Positions 25,554 through 33,521 of a DNA stretch of 33,521 bases are shown one piece after another; the first letter of the stretch is position 1; each line of letters begins with the position of its first letter. Position numbers and translations under genes: made by a program. Under the pieces are notes generated by a model. That model worked only from the letters and a program-made list of their open reading frames with translations, was not told the origin of the DNA and ran no database searches. This DNA comes from Chloroflexota bacterium. GTDB lineage: Bacteria > Chloroflexota > Anaerolineae > J102. The stretch spans positions 5,915 through 39,435 of the forward strand of contig JAADGC010000106.1 of assembly GCA_013152585.1 (NCBI GenBank), read 5' to 3'.

Positions 25554-28500
25554 TCAAAAACCCTGCAACACAGTCAAATCCGCGATGCCATCGGGCAAAG
25601 CGGCGATATGCTGTACCAGGGCCAGCCGGGCAGAGCGCAGGATAGGATCATCAGCCATGACTAACACTTTGTCAAAGAAGGCATTGACGGGCTGTTTGAG
25701 TGCGTCCAAAACCAGGATCAGGGTGGCGATGTCGGGGCTGCTGGCCAAAGAATCGCTTGATGCCAAATAAACCTGGTGTAAATGGCGGGTGGCAGGCTCG
25801 ATATAGGCATCGGGGTTCAGTTCGTAGCTCTCGTCCAGCTTGCGCACAATGCGTTTGCAGCGGGCATAGGCCGTGAATGTGTCCATCCATTCGGGCCGAG
25901 CCACTGCCGCAGTCAGTTCACGCACGGCGCGATACGCCAGGGCCGGATCATGGCCCTGGGCGGCCAGGATGGCTTCGGTAACATCATGGGCAAAACCTTC
26001 CTCGCGCACCCAGCCATACAGACGGCGGCGGATGAAGGCAAGGACTTCGGTAATGACGGCCTCATTGACCGCCACAGGCTGCAGGTGGGCTGCTGCGTGC
26101 AGGCCGCGGCGCAGATCGAAGGATTGGTCGCTGACAATCAAATTCTGCACACAGCCCAGGGCATCGCGACGCAGGCCAAAGGGATCGGTGGTGCTTTTGG
26201 GCGCCAGGCCCACGGCAAAAAGACCGGTGAGGCTATCCAGGCGATTGGCCAGGTTCAGGGCCAGGCCGGCGGGGCTGAGGGGGGCATCGGGCTTGACGAT
26301 GTAATGCTCGCGAATGGCCTGGGCCACTGCCGCCTCTTCGCCCGCAGCCCGAGCATAAACCTCGCCCATAATACCCTGCAAAGAAGTCATTTCGATCACC
26401 ATGCTCGTGGCCAGATCGGCCTTGCTGAGCCATGCCGCTCGCGCCGCCGTTTCCTGGCCGGCGGCATCCAGGCCGAGTTGCCCGGCCACCAGCGGCGTGA
26501 GCTGTTGCAACCGCTGCACCTTGGCAAACATGGAACCGAGTTTTTCCTGGAAGGTAAGCTTGTGAAGCTCCTGATTGAAATCTTCCAGCGGACGTTTCAG
26601 GTCTTCGCGCACGAAATAGGCGGCATCAGCATAACGGGCGCGGATCACCGCTTCGTTGCCGCGCGTGACCAGCTTAGGGTCACGGTCGGCGCCGTTGGCA
26701 ATGGTGATAAAGGACGGTAACAATGCGCCTTTTGCATCGACCACGGGGAAATAACGTTGATGTTTCTTCATCACCGTGATCAGCACCGGCGCCGGCAGGT
26801 CGAGGAAACGCTCCTCAAAATGCCCCAACAGCGGCAGCGGCTGCTCGACCAGATCCGTGACCTCATCCAACAAATCTTCATCCTCGGGCACGTGGCCATC
26901 GACAGAAGCCGCCAAGTGCTGCAAGCCGATCCGGATTTGCCGCCGACGTTCGTCGCGGTCGAGGAGGATGCCTGCGGCTGCCAGCACATCAAAGGAGGCG
27001 CCGGCGCTGGGGATATGCAGGACGGGCGAGCCATGTGGCCGTAACCCGCGACTGCTGCGGTTGCTGACGACTTGGGCGTAGTTGAATGGCACCACCTGAT
27101 CATCATACAGGGCCAACAGCCAGCGCAAGGGGCGGCTGAAGGCCTGATTCGAGCTGTTCCAGCGCATGGATTTGCCAAAACGGATGCCCGTTACCCAGGA
27201 TTTAAGGATGCCGGGGAGCAGTTGTTGCGTGGGTTGCCCCGCCACGTGTTGTACAGCATAGACATAACGTTTGTTGCCCTCGGACCGCACTTCGAGCTCG
27301 GCGACGGTCAGACCTTTGCTACGCGCAAAGCCGATGGCAGCCTTGGTGGCATTGCCGTCGGCGTCGAATGCCCGTTCGGCGGGGGGGCCGCGGAAAGCCT
27401 GGGTTTCGTCGCCTTGCTGGGCTTCCAGTTTTTTCACGTACACCACAATACGTCGTGGGGTTCCCGAAACATAAACATCTTCATGAGCAAGACGCTGTTC
27501 CTGCAGGGTGATGGGCACGAGGCTCTGCAATTGCTGGATAGCGTTGCGTAATTCGGCAGAGGGCAATTCCTCGACACCAATCTCCAGGATCAAATCGGCT
27601 GCATTTCCGGCAATGGGGGTCGGCTGCGGCCGGGCGTTCTCTGCATCCCGGGCCGTTCCCTCGGCCCCGGCAGCGGTTTTCAGCAGCGGGAAATCCAGGC
27701 GTTGGCGCTGCACCACGTAGGCTTCGGCCACCTGCCGCGACATATTGCGCATGCGATGGAAATAATTGGCGCGTTCGGTCACGCCCACCGCACCACGGGT
27801 ATCGAGCAAGTTGAAGGTGTGAGAGCATTTGAGCACATAGTCGTAGGCCGGGATCACCAAATCGCGGCCAATAGCAACCGCGAATTCAGCCTCGTACAGC
27901 TCGTAAAGCTGCCGCAAGCGCCCGACATCGGCGACATTGAAAGCGTATTCGCAGTGCTCAATCTCCTGCATTTTCAGGACATCACCATAGGTGGGCCCCA
28001 CATCCCACTGCAATTCCCATACTTCTTTCACATCCTGCAGGAACATAGCAATGCGTTCCAGGCCATACGTAATTTCGACGGCCACAGGATCGAGATCGAG
28101 CCCGCCAGCTTGCTGAAAATAAGTAAACTGGGTGATCTCCAGGCCGTCCAGCCAGACTTCCCAACCCAGCCCCCACGATCCCAGGGCCGGGGACTCCCAG
28201 TTATCTTCCACAAAACGCACGTCATGCGCCTGTAGATCGATGCCAATGGCAACCAAACTGTTCAGGAAGAGTTGCTGCGGATCACCGGGGTCGGGTTTGA
28301 GGATGACCTGATACTGGGTGTGCATTTGCATGCGGTTGGGGTTTTCGGCAAAACGGCCGTCGTCGGGCCGATACGAAGGCTCGACATAGCCCACGTTCCA
28401 GGGTTCGGGCCCCAACACGCGCAGGGTGGTGGCAGGATTGGCCGTGCCCGCGCCCACTTTCTCGCTATAGGGCTGCCAGATCAAGCAGCCTTGTCCCGCC

Positions 28501-28559
28501 CAGTACTGTTCGAGGCGGGAGATCATGCCTTGGAATGTCAAAACGGTTTGATTGGTCAT
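25554..28559 (-). CDS. glyQS: Glycyl-tRNA synthetase, fused alpha and beta subunits
   Basis: A 1001-residue class II synthetase that charges tRNA-Gly. Residues 1 to about 300 are the alpha subunit (Gly[66 protein letters not shown]). After a linker of about 25 residues, residues about 325-1001 are the beta subunit (Gly[21 protein letters not shown], then [37 protein letters not shown]). Most bacteria encode the two as separate proteins; single-chain forms are known in Chlamydia and some other lineages. No frameshift or stop interrupts the join. ATG 28559 has GAGG nine bases upstream. Confidence 0.97.
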   Translation of the reverse strand: MTNQTVLTFQGMISRLEQYWAGQGCLIWQPYSEKVGAGTANPATTLRVLGPEPWNVGYVEPSYRPDDGRFAENPNRMQMHTQYQVILKPDPGDPQQLFLNSLVAIGIDLQAHDVRFVEDNWESPALGSWGLGWEVWLDGLEITQFTYFQQAGGLDLDPVAVEITYGLERIAMFLQDVKEVWELQWDVGPTYGDVLKMQEIEHCEYAFNVADVGRLRQLYELYEAEFAVAIGRDLVIPAYDYVLKCSHTFNLLDTRGAVGVTERANYFHRMRNMSRQVAEAYVVQRQRLDFPLLKTAAGAEGTARDAENARPQPTPIAGNAADLILEIGVEELPSAELRNAIQQLQSLVPITLQEQRLAHEDVYVSGTPRRIVVYVKKLEAQQGDETQAFRGPPAERAFDADGNATKAAIGFARSKGLTVAELEVRSEGNKRYVYAVQHVAGQPTQQLLPGILKSWVTGIRFGKSMRWNSSNQAFSRPLRWLLALYDDQVVPFNYAQVVSNRSSRGLRPHGSPVLHIPSAGASFDVLAAAGILLDRDERRRQIRIGLQHLAASVDGHVPEDEDLLDEVTDLVEQPLPLLGHFEERFLDLPAPVLITVMKKHQRYFPVVDAKGALLPSFITIANGADRDPKLVTRGNEAVIRARYADAAYFVREDLKRPLEDFNQELHKLTFQEKLGSMFAKVQRLQQLTPLVAGQLGLDAAGQETAARAAWLSKADLATSMVIEMTSLQGIMGEVYARAAGEEAAVAQAIREHYIVKPDAPLSPAGLALNLANRLDSLTGLFAVGLAPKSTTDPFGLRRDALGCVQNLIVSDQSFDLRRGLHAAAHLQPVAVNEAVITEVLAFIRRRLYGWVREEGFAHDVTEAILAAQGHDPALAYRAVRELTAAVARPEWMDTFTAYARCKRIVRKLDESYELNPDAYIEPATRHLHQVYLASSDSLASSPDIATLILVLDALKQPVNAFFDKVLVMADDPILRSARLALVQHIAALPDGIADLTVLQGF

Positions 28560-28664
28560 CAGAAAATGCCTCGTATAAATTCCTTCTTCAGCTTTTTTAC
28601 CGAACTCTGGCGTATTTTACATCAATCGCCCCATTTCGGCAGGTTTTCGGGGGAGATAGAGTTT

Positions 28665-28758
28665 TGTCATTCTGATCGCAGCGAAGCATGTCCTGAGCAC
28701 AGCCGAAGGGAATCTCGTTTTCGACGAACGAGACCCTTCGCTATCGCTCAGGGCGACA
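28665..28758. repeat. Palindromic intergenic repeat (CATTCTGA...CTCAGGGCGACA type)
   Basis: The left arm (TGTCATTCTGATCGCAGCGA) and the right arm (CCCTTCGCTATCGCTCAGGG, then CGACAA) are inverted copies with a central ATCTCGTTTTCGACGAACGA region. The left arm has an insertion of about 23 bp (CATGTCCTGAGCACAGCCGA...). This matches a class of palindromes common between genes in many bacterial genomes. It lies between mazG and glyQS and has no coding potential. Confidence 0.7.
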
Positions 28759-28768
28759 ACGGTTTTCG

Positions 28769-29140
28769 CTATTCGAGCACGCGTTTTGCCTGCTGGCGCT
28801 GGCGTTCATGATACTGCGCTGCCAAAGAGCGGCCCTCCTCCACGGTAAAACGTCGATGAGCCTTCTCCTGTCCGGCCCTGAGGGCAGCTTCCATATCGAT
28901 CTGAAAATGATTGGCCAGTTGAAACAGGAAAACAAAGGTGTCGCTCAGTTCTTCGGCCAGAGACAGACGCCGCTCTGACGCCGCCGTATCCTGGCGATAA
29001 CCTTCGAGATAAAGGATTTCGCGGGCCACCTCACCCAATTCTTCCAGGGCATGAACCAATATCTGGCTGACCTGCACCTGATCAAAGCCACGTTCGGCGT
29101 CGTAACGACGTATCCAGTCTTGATATTCGGAGATTTTCAT
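28769..29140 (-). CDS. MazG-like nucleotide pyrophosphohydrolase
   Basis: A 123-residue all-helical protein of the MazG/dUTPase-like superfamily. The metal-binding motif EExxE...ExxD appears as ALEELGEVARE (residue about 31) and SLAEELSDTFVFLFQLANHF (residue about 60), followed by AALRAGQEKAHRRF. Such enzymes hydrolyse NTPs or dNTPs to NMP and pyrophosphate and clear damaged nucleotides; the substrate here is unknown. Its ATG shares one base with the recO stop (TGATG), so translation is coupled. A palindromic repeat separates it from glyQS. Confidence 0.87.
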   Translation of the reverse strand: MKISEYQDWIRRYDAERGFDQVQVSQILVHALEELGEVAREILYLEGYRQDTAASERRLSLAEELSDTFVFLFQLANHFQIDMEAALRAGQEKAHRRFTVEEGRSLAAQYHERQRQQAKRVLE

Positions 29141-29916
29141 CAGCCATTGCCTTTGGAGCGGGTGGGCACGAGCCTGGCGATAAAGTACGGAGATTTCAGC
29201 CGCCGTTCCAACACATAGCGGATGTGTTCGGCCAGGACGCCTTGCACCTGTCGCATACGCGCCGGGCTCAGACGTAGATTGCTGATTTGGGAATAGGACT
29301 GGATTTGCAGGTAGCGCAAGACTTTCAGCGTGCCCACAGCCAGGGGTTCGGCACCTTTACGGCCTTCGCCATGAGCCGGGCACAATACGCCGCCATGCTC
29401 AAGGCTGAAATAATTGCTAACCGGCTGCAAGGCCTCGCCGCATTCCACACATTGATAAAATTGCGGCAGATACCCACTGAGTCGCAGCAGGCTGAGTTCG
29501 AACCAGCGGGCCGTGAGCGCCAGATCATCTGTGGTTTGCAGGTATTCCAATGCCGAAAACAGGAGACTGAATAAATCGGGATGGCTGTCTTCTTCCTGCG
29601 TGAAGGCGTCGAGGAGTTCGCAAAAGTAGAAGGCATAGGCCATGCGATCCAAATCTTGGCGCAGGGGGCGAAAGCTGGTGACGGTTTCGGCCTGGGTGAT
29701 GATATCCCATCCCCGGGCTTTGGCCAGATACAACGCCACATGTGTGAATGGTTCCAGGTGCCCGGCTTTGCGACTGGCCGACTTGCGCACGCCTCGCGCC
29801 ACCAAGACGCGTTTCCCCAGTTGGGGGGTGAAGACGGTGATCACCTTGTCGGCCTCGCCCTGTTCGCGGCTTTTGAGCACGATGGCGCGGGTGCTATAGG
29901 AGCGTTGGCGACGCAT
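29140..29916 (-). CDS. recO: DNA repair protein RecO
   Basis: A 258-residue recombination mediator that loads RecA with RecR. The N-terminal OB fold begins RSYSTRAIVLKSREQGEADK, VITVFTPQLGKRVLVARGVR. The helical part holds a zinc site, CVECG (about residue 157) with GGVLCPAHGEG about 20 residues later. Length and C-terminal layout (YVLERRLKSPYF) are typical. No Shine-Dalgarno precedes ATG 29916; instead there is an A/C-rich run, CAATCCCAATTCCCCAATCC. It overlaps mazG by one base. Confidence 0.95.
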   Translation of the reverse strand: MRRQRSYSTRAIVLKSREQGEADKVITVFTPQLGKRVLVARGVRKSASRKAGHLEPFTHVALYLAKARGWDIITQAETVTSFRPLRQDLDRMAYAFYFCELLDAFTQEEDSHPDLFSLLFSALEYLQTTDDLALTARWFELSLLRLSGYLPQFYQCVECGEALQPVSNYFSLEHGGVLCPAHGEGRKGAEPLAVGTLKVLRYLQIQSYSQISNLRLSPARMRQVQGVLAEHIRYVLERRLKSPYFIARLVPTRSKGNG

Positions 29917-30003
29917 AAGAGATTGCGGATTGGGGAATTGGGATTGCGGATTCAGGCATGGTTCATTTTAACCACCCTCCATCTTTACAAAGGATGCCAG
30001 GAA

Positions 30004-30040
30004 ACCGGGGCGGTTCAGACTGGCGCCGTTTGTCCCCGGT
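30004..30040. repeat. GC-rich hairpin in the cdd-recO spacer
   Basis: ACCGGGG (30004-30010) pairs with CCCCGGT (30034-30040), with inner CGG/CCG pairing. No T-run follows on either strand, so it is a hairpin of unknown role. The remainder of 29917-30149 shows no gene. Confidence 0.4.
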
Positions 30041-30149
30041 CTAGCGATTACCGGGTTCCAAAAGGGTATTGGGCACCGGCATCTTCGTCAGTGCGAAGCA
30101 CTTTGCTTGTGGCTATGCCGCCCTTTGTAATGCGTCCGCTGGCGCCGGC

Positions 30150-30554
30150 TCAATGCGATAGTAAATCTTCGGGAGCGAAGGAATCGGGCAGGAGCTGGGC
30201 CACGGTGGAACGCCGATAGCTGCCCTCGGCATCGGCGATCAATACCACCATATCGGGGGCGAATTCGCGCATCACCTGACGGCAAATACCGCAGGGGCTG
30301 CCACCATTCTCTGTCACCACGGCGATGGCGGCTAAGTGCCGCTGGCCTTCGGAAATGGCCTTGAAAATCGCCACGCGTTCGGCACATACGGTGGCAGAGT
30401 AAGTGGCGTTTTCGATATTGCAGCCGTCGAAAATGTCGCCCGCCATCGTCAAAACCGCGGCTCCCACTGCATAACGAGAATAGGGAGCATAGGCTTTGCT
30501 GCGGGCCTGCATCGCCCTGCGCACCAGCATGGTTTCATCGATGGGGGTGTTCAC
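30150..30554 (-). CDS. cdd: Cytidine deaminase
   Basis: A 134-residue zinc enzyme of the short homotetrameric type that converts cytidine and deoxycytidine to uridine forms. The catalytic block is TVCAERVA (zinc ligand C57, proton shuttle E59) and the second zinc pair is PCGICRQ (C88, C91). APYSRYAVGAAV and GCNIENATYSAT are family segments. ATG 30554 overlaps the TGA of the CBS/CorC gene by 4 bp. cdd next to recO and glyQS is a familiar housekeeping order; era, often in the same group, is absent here. Confidence 0.97.
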   Translation of the reverse strand: MNTPIDETMLVRRAMQARSKAYAPYSRYAVGAAVLTMAGDIFDGCNIENATYSATVCAERVAIFKAISEGQRHLAAIAVVTENGGSPCGICRQVMREFAPDMVVLIADAEGSYRRSTVAQLLPDSFAPEDLLSH

Positions 30555-31843
30555 GGATGTTCCTCATGATTCGCTCGTTCGGCGGCAGCGATCTCTCGTT
30601 CCAATACGATCTGAACTTCTTCGATGCGGTTATCTTCCACTTTTGATACTTCGAGATGCACATGATTCAAGTCCAAAGCATCCCCCTCGTCGGGCACGCG
30701 CTGCAGATGTGAATAAATCATCCCGGCCAGAGTGTTGCTTTCGTCCTCATCTGCCAGTCGCAGATCGAGTTCGCGATTCAAATCGTCCAGATTGATGCGG
30801 CCGCTGGCCACGTAAATACCCTCGCCGATTTTCTGCAAAAGCGGCGCTTCCGAATCGTATTCATCCTGAATTTCGCCGACAATTTCTTCCAGCAGATCTT
30901 CGATGGTCACAACACCGGCTGTACCGCCGTATTCATCTACGACGATGGCAAGATGCGTTTTTTTCGACTGCAGATCTGTCAACAGATCATCGACCATGGC
31001 GGATTCGGGCACAAAATAGGGCCGACGCATCAATTGCGTTATCGGCATATCGCTGGAGCCATCGCGAAAACAGGTAAGCAGGTCTTTGGCATACAAGACG
31101 CCAATGATCTTATCGATAGCTTCATCATAAATGGGAATACGGGAATGTCCCACTTCTACAATAGTATCCAGGGCTGTGGTCAAAGAAGCGTTTTTCTCCA
31201 GGGCAACCACATCCACCCGTGGCACCATCACTTCCTCGACTGTCATTTCGCTAAAGCGAAAAATACTGTTAATCATTTCGCGCTCTTCTGCTTCGATGAA
31301 GCGTTCCTCATCGCCGAAGTTCAGCAGCAGCCGCAGGCCATCCTCGGTGAGGAAGATGTTGCGCACATCCGAACCCTTTCGGGCGCCCGACTTGCGGGCC
31401 AGCCCCAATACCAGCCAGATGACGGGAATAGCCAGGATGAACAGCCAACTGATCGGCCGTACCACACGTAGGGCCACGCCCACAGGATGTTGCACCGCCA
31501 GCAACCGCCCCAAGACCTGAATAAGCACTAAAACCAAGCCCATACCGATCCAGGCTTCGAGCAAATACAGGGTGTTATGGCTGAACTGCCACACCAGCCA
31601 CGTCACCGAGGCTGCGGCCCCGCCGATAGCGACCGTGCGCCAAACCAGGAGGCCGCCCAAAAAGCGTTCGCTTTTGGTCAGTAATGATTCAATCAATAAG
31701 GCCGGGGCTACACCGGCTTCTCCCATCTCCCGTACATGTGCCCGACTCACGGTTGCCAACGAAACTTCGGCTAACGCTACCAATCCCATCAGCAATAAAG
31801 ATCCCGCCAAAGCACCAAAACCCAAACCTAAGGGAACATCCAT
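30551..31843 (-). CDS. CNNM/CorC-type membrane protein with CBS pair
   Basis: A 430-residue hemolysin C / CorC family protein. Residues 1 to about 150 hold the four-segment CNNM transmembrane domain (first helix about 6-30). Then comes [20 protein letters not shown], which opens the CBS pair ([53 protein letters not shown]). The CorC_HlyC domain ([20 protein letters not shown]) ends the chain. These proteins affect Mg2+ or Co2+ movement across the inner membrane. ATG 31843 lies 16 bases after AAGGAGG, longer than usual, but no nearer in-frame start exists. It is the first gene of the unit running to glyQS. Confidence 0.93.
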   Translation of the reverse strand: MDVPLGLGFGALAGSLLLMGLVALAEVSLATVSRAHVREMGEAGVAPALLIESLLTKSERFLGGLLVWRTVAIGGAAASVTWLVWQFSHNTLYLLEAWIGMGLVLVLIQVLGRLLAVQHPVGVALRVVRPISWLFILAIPVIWLVLGLARKSGARKGSDVRNIFLTEDGLRLLLNFGDEERFIEAEEREMINSIFRFSEMTVEEVMVPRVDVVALEKNASLTTALDTIVEVGHSRIPIYDEAIDKIIGVLYAKDLLTCFRDGSSDMPITQLMRRPYFVPESAMVDDLLTDLQSKKTHLAIVVDEYGGTAGVVTIEDLLEEIVGEIQDEYDSEAPLLQKIGEGIYVASGRINLDDLNRELDLRLADEDESNTLAGMIYSHLQRVPDEGDALDLNHVHLEVSKVEDNRIEEVQIVLEREIAAAERANHEEHP

Positions 31844-31936
31844 AACAAAGTTTGCAAAACCTCCTTAATAGAAGAAGACATGGATAGGATAAAAAGTGTC
31901 CGTTAAACTATATCATCAGAGGTCTGCAAAACAAAA

Positions 31937-32971
31937 TCAGATACCAGTGATGGTGCTATGCTCTGCGTTTTCGCCCGTGGCTGATTCCCCCGAGATCACC
32001 TGATCGGCGGGGATCTCGACATCATGCAACACCACGTGTGTCCCCACCCGGGTTCGGGCACCCAAACGTACATTCTGCAAAACCGCGCCGGGGCCAATGA
32101 CGCAACCCGTCTGGATATCGGTCTGTCCCAAAAGATGCACGCCCGGCCAAAGTTCGACACCGGGAGCGATGTGGACGTCGGGCATGATGTAGGTGGTATC
32201 GGGATCGATCATGGTGACACCCGCAGACATCCAGGCATGGTTGATGCGTTGGCGCAGAACACGTTCGGCTTCGGACAGATGCACTTTGGAGTTGACCCCC
32301 AGCACCGCGTCAGCATCCTCGGTGGCCACGGCCATCACCGACAGGCCATCCGCATTCGCCAGGGCCACGGTATCCGTGAGGTAGTATTCGCCTTTGGTGG
32401 GGCTGGGCTGAAGGCGTTCGAGCGCAGGCCACAGCCATTCGGCATCAAAACAGTAAACACCGGCATTGAGTTCATGAATGCGCTTTTGCTCAGGTGTTGC
32501 TTCGACCTCTTCGACAATGGCCAGCACCTGATCCTGGCCATCACGCACAATACGTCCAAAACCACGCGGGTTGGGAGAAATAACGGTCAGCAGCGTGAGC
32601 GGGCCCTGATGCTGGCTATGGGCCGCTACCACCTGTCGCAGCAAGTCTACGGTAAGCAAGGGCATGTCGGCAGCAAAAACGATCACGAGATCGGTTTGCC
32701 TGGCCAGCAGGGAGCGGGTTTGCAAGACGGCATGGCCGGTTCCCAGTTGCTGGGATTGCACAACGTACCGCGCCTGGTCGGCGATCTCAGCGCGCACCAA
32801 ATCAGCGCCATGACCGATGACCAATACAGGCTTTTCGGGACTGAGGCGCTGAGCGAGCGAAACGCTATAACGAACCATGGGCTTCCCCGCCAGAGGTTGA
32901 AGTACCTTGGGAAGAGGAGACCGCATACGAGTCCCCTTACCTGCTGCCAGAATGACGGCTGTCAACTTCAT
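31937..32971 (-). CDS. GlmU-like uridylyltransferase with shortened beta-helix
   Basis: A 344-residue protein. The N-terminal nucleotidyltransferase is clearly GlmU type (LTAVILAAGKGTRM, LPKVLQPLAGKPM, QSQQLGTGHAVLQT, FAADMPLL, ELNAGVYCFD, KGEYYLTD), so it should make UDP-GlcNAc or a similar nucleotide sugar from a sugar-1-phosphate. The C-terminal left-handed beta-helix stops after about 90 residues (GVTMIDPDTTYIMPDVHIAP through RVGTHVVLHDVEIP). It lacks the acetyltransferase coils of full GlmU, which is about 450 residues. A separate acetyltransferase would be needed. ATG 32971 (MKLTAVI) is where similarity begins; the upstream frame reaches the 5S region. It starts about 35 bp after the 5S gene on the same strand. 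Confidence 0.85.
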   Translation of the reverse strand: MKLTAVILAAGKGTRMRSPLPKVLQPLAGKPMVRYSVSLAQRLSPEKPVLVIGHGADLVRAEIADQARYVVQSQQLGTGHAVLQTRSLLARQTDLVIVFAADMPLLTVDLLRQVVAAHSQHQGPLTLLTVISPNPRGFGRIVRDGQDQVLAIVEEVEATPEQKRIHELNAGVYCFDAEWLWPALERLQPSPTKGEYYLTDTVALANADGLSVMAVATEDADAVLGVNSKVHLSEAERVLRQRINHAWMSAGVTMIDPDTTYIMPDVHIAPGVELWPGVHLLGQTDIQTGCVIGPGAVLQNVRLGARTRVGTHVVLHDVEIPADQVISGESATGENAEHSTITGI

Positions 32972-32997
32972 GATGGCGCTCTTGCAAACAAAAAGAA

Positions 32998-33129
32998 AAA
33001 GCTTTCTTGGCAATGACCTACTCTCGCAGGGGGCTACCCCCCAACTACCATCGGCGCTGAAGAGCTTAACTGCCGGGTTCGGAATGGGACCGGGTGTTTC
33101 CTCTTCGCTAGAATCACCAAAAAAGCTTT
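32998..33129 (-). other. Extended stem enclosing 5S rRNA, with T-tract
   Basis: On the minus strand AAAGCTTTTTTGG (33129-33117) can pair with CCAAGAAAGCTTT (33010-32998), 13 bp with one G-U. This lengthens helix I of the 5S rRNA by about nine pairs beyond the mature ends. It is followed by TTCTTTTT. Such a stem fits a precursor-processing site, and with the T-tract it may also end the rRNA operon. Confidence 0.55.
33007..33120 (-). rRNA. rrf: 5S ribosomal RNA
   Basis: On the minus strand the universal segments are present: GGTCCCATTCCGAACCCGG, GTTAAGCTCTTCAGCGCCGA, TGGTAGTTGGGGGGT and CGAGAGTAGG. The ends pair as TTGGTGA with TCATTGCCAA to form helix I. About 114 nt is normal; exact ends are estimated. 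It lies about 90 bp after the 23S gene, in the usual 23S-5S order. Confidence 0.95.
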
Positions 33130-33212
33130 ATTCACATAGATATAAAAGGACGTTCAGGATTGACGCCCTAAAAATTGAATAGGATATAAAAGTTCAATTA
33201 CTGTTTCTCACA

Positions 33213-33521
<309 letters not shown>

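Noticed and set aside
32024-33016. 330-codon plus-strand ORF
   Set aside because: It is a shadow of the GlmU-like gene and extends into the 5S flank.

Overview
The window is a GC-rich bacterial chromosome segment carrying mostly housekeeping genes. The gene content fits Chloroflexota (Anaerolineae- or Caldilineae-like): a glycyl-tRNA synthetase with both subunits in one chain, a PanG-type ketopantoate reductase in place of PanE, a metallophosphoesterase with a GCGDLPYYYLEY-type core, and a ParB-like helical protein. This assignment is inference from protein character; no database was searched. No CRISPR array, prophage, transposase or tRNA gene is visible.

Layout. 1-3313 (minus): E1 alpha and E1 beta of a 2-oxoacid dehydrogenase, then a GT4 glycosyltransferase that begins at a TTG overlapping the E1 beta stop and runs off the left edge. 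3518-5245 (minus): M3 oligoendopeptidase. 5246-5895: a 650-bp divergent promoter region with two homologous leader elements, one in front of each flanking gene. 5896-7296 (plus): TPR protein and phosphoribosyltransferase. 7471-8775 (minus): tRNA methylthiotransferase MtaB, whose 3' end is tandemly duplicated. 8860-11854 (plus): a pantothenate cluster with its own promoter and leader terminator, a truncated panD, panG, panB and panC. 11906-17325 (minus): a permease-HAD fusion, signal peptidase I, PNPase and ribosomal protein S15. 17623-21023 (plus): truD, a LON-domain protein, a metallophosphoesterase and a ParB-like protein. 21131-25485 (minus): MtnA-like isomerase, polytopic membrane protein, NrtR-like Nudix protein and a lipid kinase. 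25554-31843 (minus): glyQS, MazG-like, recO, cdd and a CBS/CorC membrane protein. 31937-33521 (minus): a GlmU-like uridylyltransferase just downstream of a 23S-5S rRNA operon.

How the genes work together. panG-panB-panC cover the pantoate branch and the final ligation, but the beta-alanine gene panD survives only as its first 45 codons. pnp-rpsO is the common RNA-decay and ribosome pairing. cdd-recO-glyQS with a MazG-like protein is a conserved housekeeping order. The most notable non-coding features are the paired divergent leader elements at 5331-5780, the pan leader attenuator candidate, and two promoters (truD, lepB) placed so that their transcripts would start at the start codon.
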